From positions 1 to 44,413 of the forward strand of contig JAFGJB010000129.1 in NCBI GenBank assembly GCA_016929295.1: a stretch of DNA of 44,413 bases. The letters run 5' to 3'. The stretch is from Candidatus Zhuqueibacterota bacterium (lineage in GTDB: Bacteria; Zhuqueibacterota; Zhuqueibacteria; Residuimicrobiales; Krinioviventaceae). Below, one piece after another: positions 43,997-44,413 of this stretch. Within the stretch, counting starts at the first letter, position 1; the number at the start of each line of letters is the position of its first letter. A program made the position numbers and the translations under genes. Below the pieces are notes generated by a model. That model saw nothing but the letters and a program-made list of their open reading frames with translations, ran no database searches and was not told the origin of the DNA.

Positions 43997-44413
43997 ATGG
44001 AAAGAGGAGTCACGATATTAAAGAGGGAAATTGGCTCAGCTGATCTGGAGTTCATACAAGGTCTCATAAAGCGGTTTGGTCATCGTGGCCGGACCTATAT
44101 ATCCAAAGAGTTGTGCCGTTTGTGGGACTGGCGGCTTCCGAACGGTCAATTACGCGATATCGCCGGTCGCGATTTATTGCGGAGGCTTGAAAGGCGCGGA
44201 TTAATTCAACTGCCGCCGCCTATTCGTGCCGCGAGAAAACCGGGCTATAAGAACAAAACTATTCTGCCACAGGATTTTACATCCACACCTGTCATACAAT
44301 CTCTACAGCATTTTTCATCAATAGATATAGAGATGGTTCGGGGCAGCAGCAACGAGAGTTTATACAACGCCTTAATCGGTTCTTATCATTATCTGGGTTA
44401 CCATCAGGGCGCA
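43997..44413 (+). CDS. DruA/DUF4338-like protein (3' partial)
   Basis: 139 codons are visible before the window ends. ATG 43997 is the first ATG in a frame open from 43925. There is no clear Shine-Dalgarno. The opening matches DUF4338/DruA proteins as I know them: a winged-helix-like N-terminus (IGSADLEFIQGLIKRFGHRG, TYISKELCRLWDW, LRDIAGRDLLRRLERRGLI), a proline-basic linker (PPPIRAARKPGYKN), then VRGSSNESLYNALIGSYHYL. DruA belongs to the Druantia anti-phage system, but many DUF4338 genes lie in transposon-like elements, so the role depends on what follows. Divergent from the R-M/TIR island. Confidence 0.75.
   Translation, partial: MERGVTILKREIGSADLEFIQGLIKRFGHRGRTYISKELCRLWDWRLPNGQLRDIAGRDLLRRLERRGLIQLPPPIRAARKPGYKNKTILPQDFTSTPVIQSLQHFSSIDIEMVRGSSNESLYNALIGSYHYLGYHQGA

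Noticed and set aside
1-44413. CRISPR arrays, tRNA or rRNA genes
   Set aside because: No regularly spaced short repeats with unique spacers and no tRNA- or rRNA-like segments were recognised by eye. A dedicated scan was not possible.

Overview
The window looks like a chromosomal segment of an uncultured or little-studied bacterium of the FCB superphylum (Calditrichota, KSB1, Ignavibacteria or Marinimicrobia-like). The best clue is the C-terminal sorting domain with the core NYPNPFN, the usual tag of type IX secretion (T9SS) cargo in that group. It ends five predicted exported proteins here. Lipoprotein signals and a Tat signal point to a Gram-negative envelope. Taxonomy is inferred from these traits only.

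Left end (1-4638): two paralogous FG-GAP/VCBS-ASPIC surface proteins. The first is cut by the window edge and the second is broken by a frameshift and a stop codon. Between them sits a 1.8-kb unit bounded by 22-bp inverted repeats and carrying two overlapping DUF1670-like multi-HTH genes behind a strong leader hairpin. I read it as a candidate mobile element with no recognisable catalytic gene.

Middle (4662-26352): mostly plus-strand genes for a heterotroph feeding on peptides, galactan and mannan. They include an XRE regulator, an S9 prolyl oligopeptidase lipoprotein, a GH53 endo-galactanase with sorting tag, a FemAB-like transferase / radical SAM / HEAT operon, a serine hydrolase lipoprotein, an L-lactate permease, a GH125-GH92 mannosidase pair, a Band 7 membrane protein, a GH3 lipoprotein and an Asp-box propeller protein with sorting tag. 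A conserved promoter-like element (TTGAAT, 16-17 nt, TATYAT) precedes the S9 and serine hydrolase genes and recurs at 27.1 kb. Dispersed GCAGAGG-type repeats and a hairpin repeat lie near 5.2 kb and 26.5 kb.

Junction (26353-27439): repeats, a small TIGR04076-like gene and a transposase remnant separate the plus-strand metabolic block from a minus-strand island.

Right part (27440-43728, minus strand): one long, tightly packed gene string. In transcription order it has a truncated leader ORF, a DUF262 protein, a HEPN protein, type III methyltransferase (Mod), a KilA-N protein and type III restriction helicase-nuclease (Res). It continues with a TIR-TPR-transmembrane-carboxypeptidase-regulatory-like protein, a membrane protein with a signal peptide and C-terminal anchor, and a 1,799-residue T9SS-type surface protein. 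Neighbouring frames overlap by 1-4 nt at several joints, including Res to TIR. The last three genes form the most interesting module: a TIR domain wired through the membrane to outward-facing domains and co-encoded with surface proteins. A DruA/DUF4338-like gene starts at 43997 and runs off the right edge.
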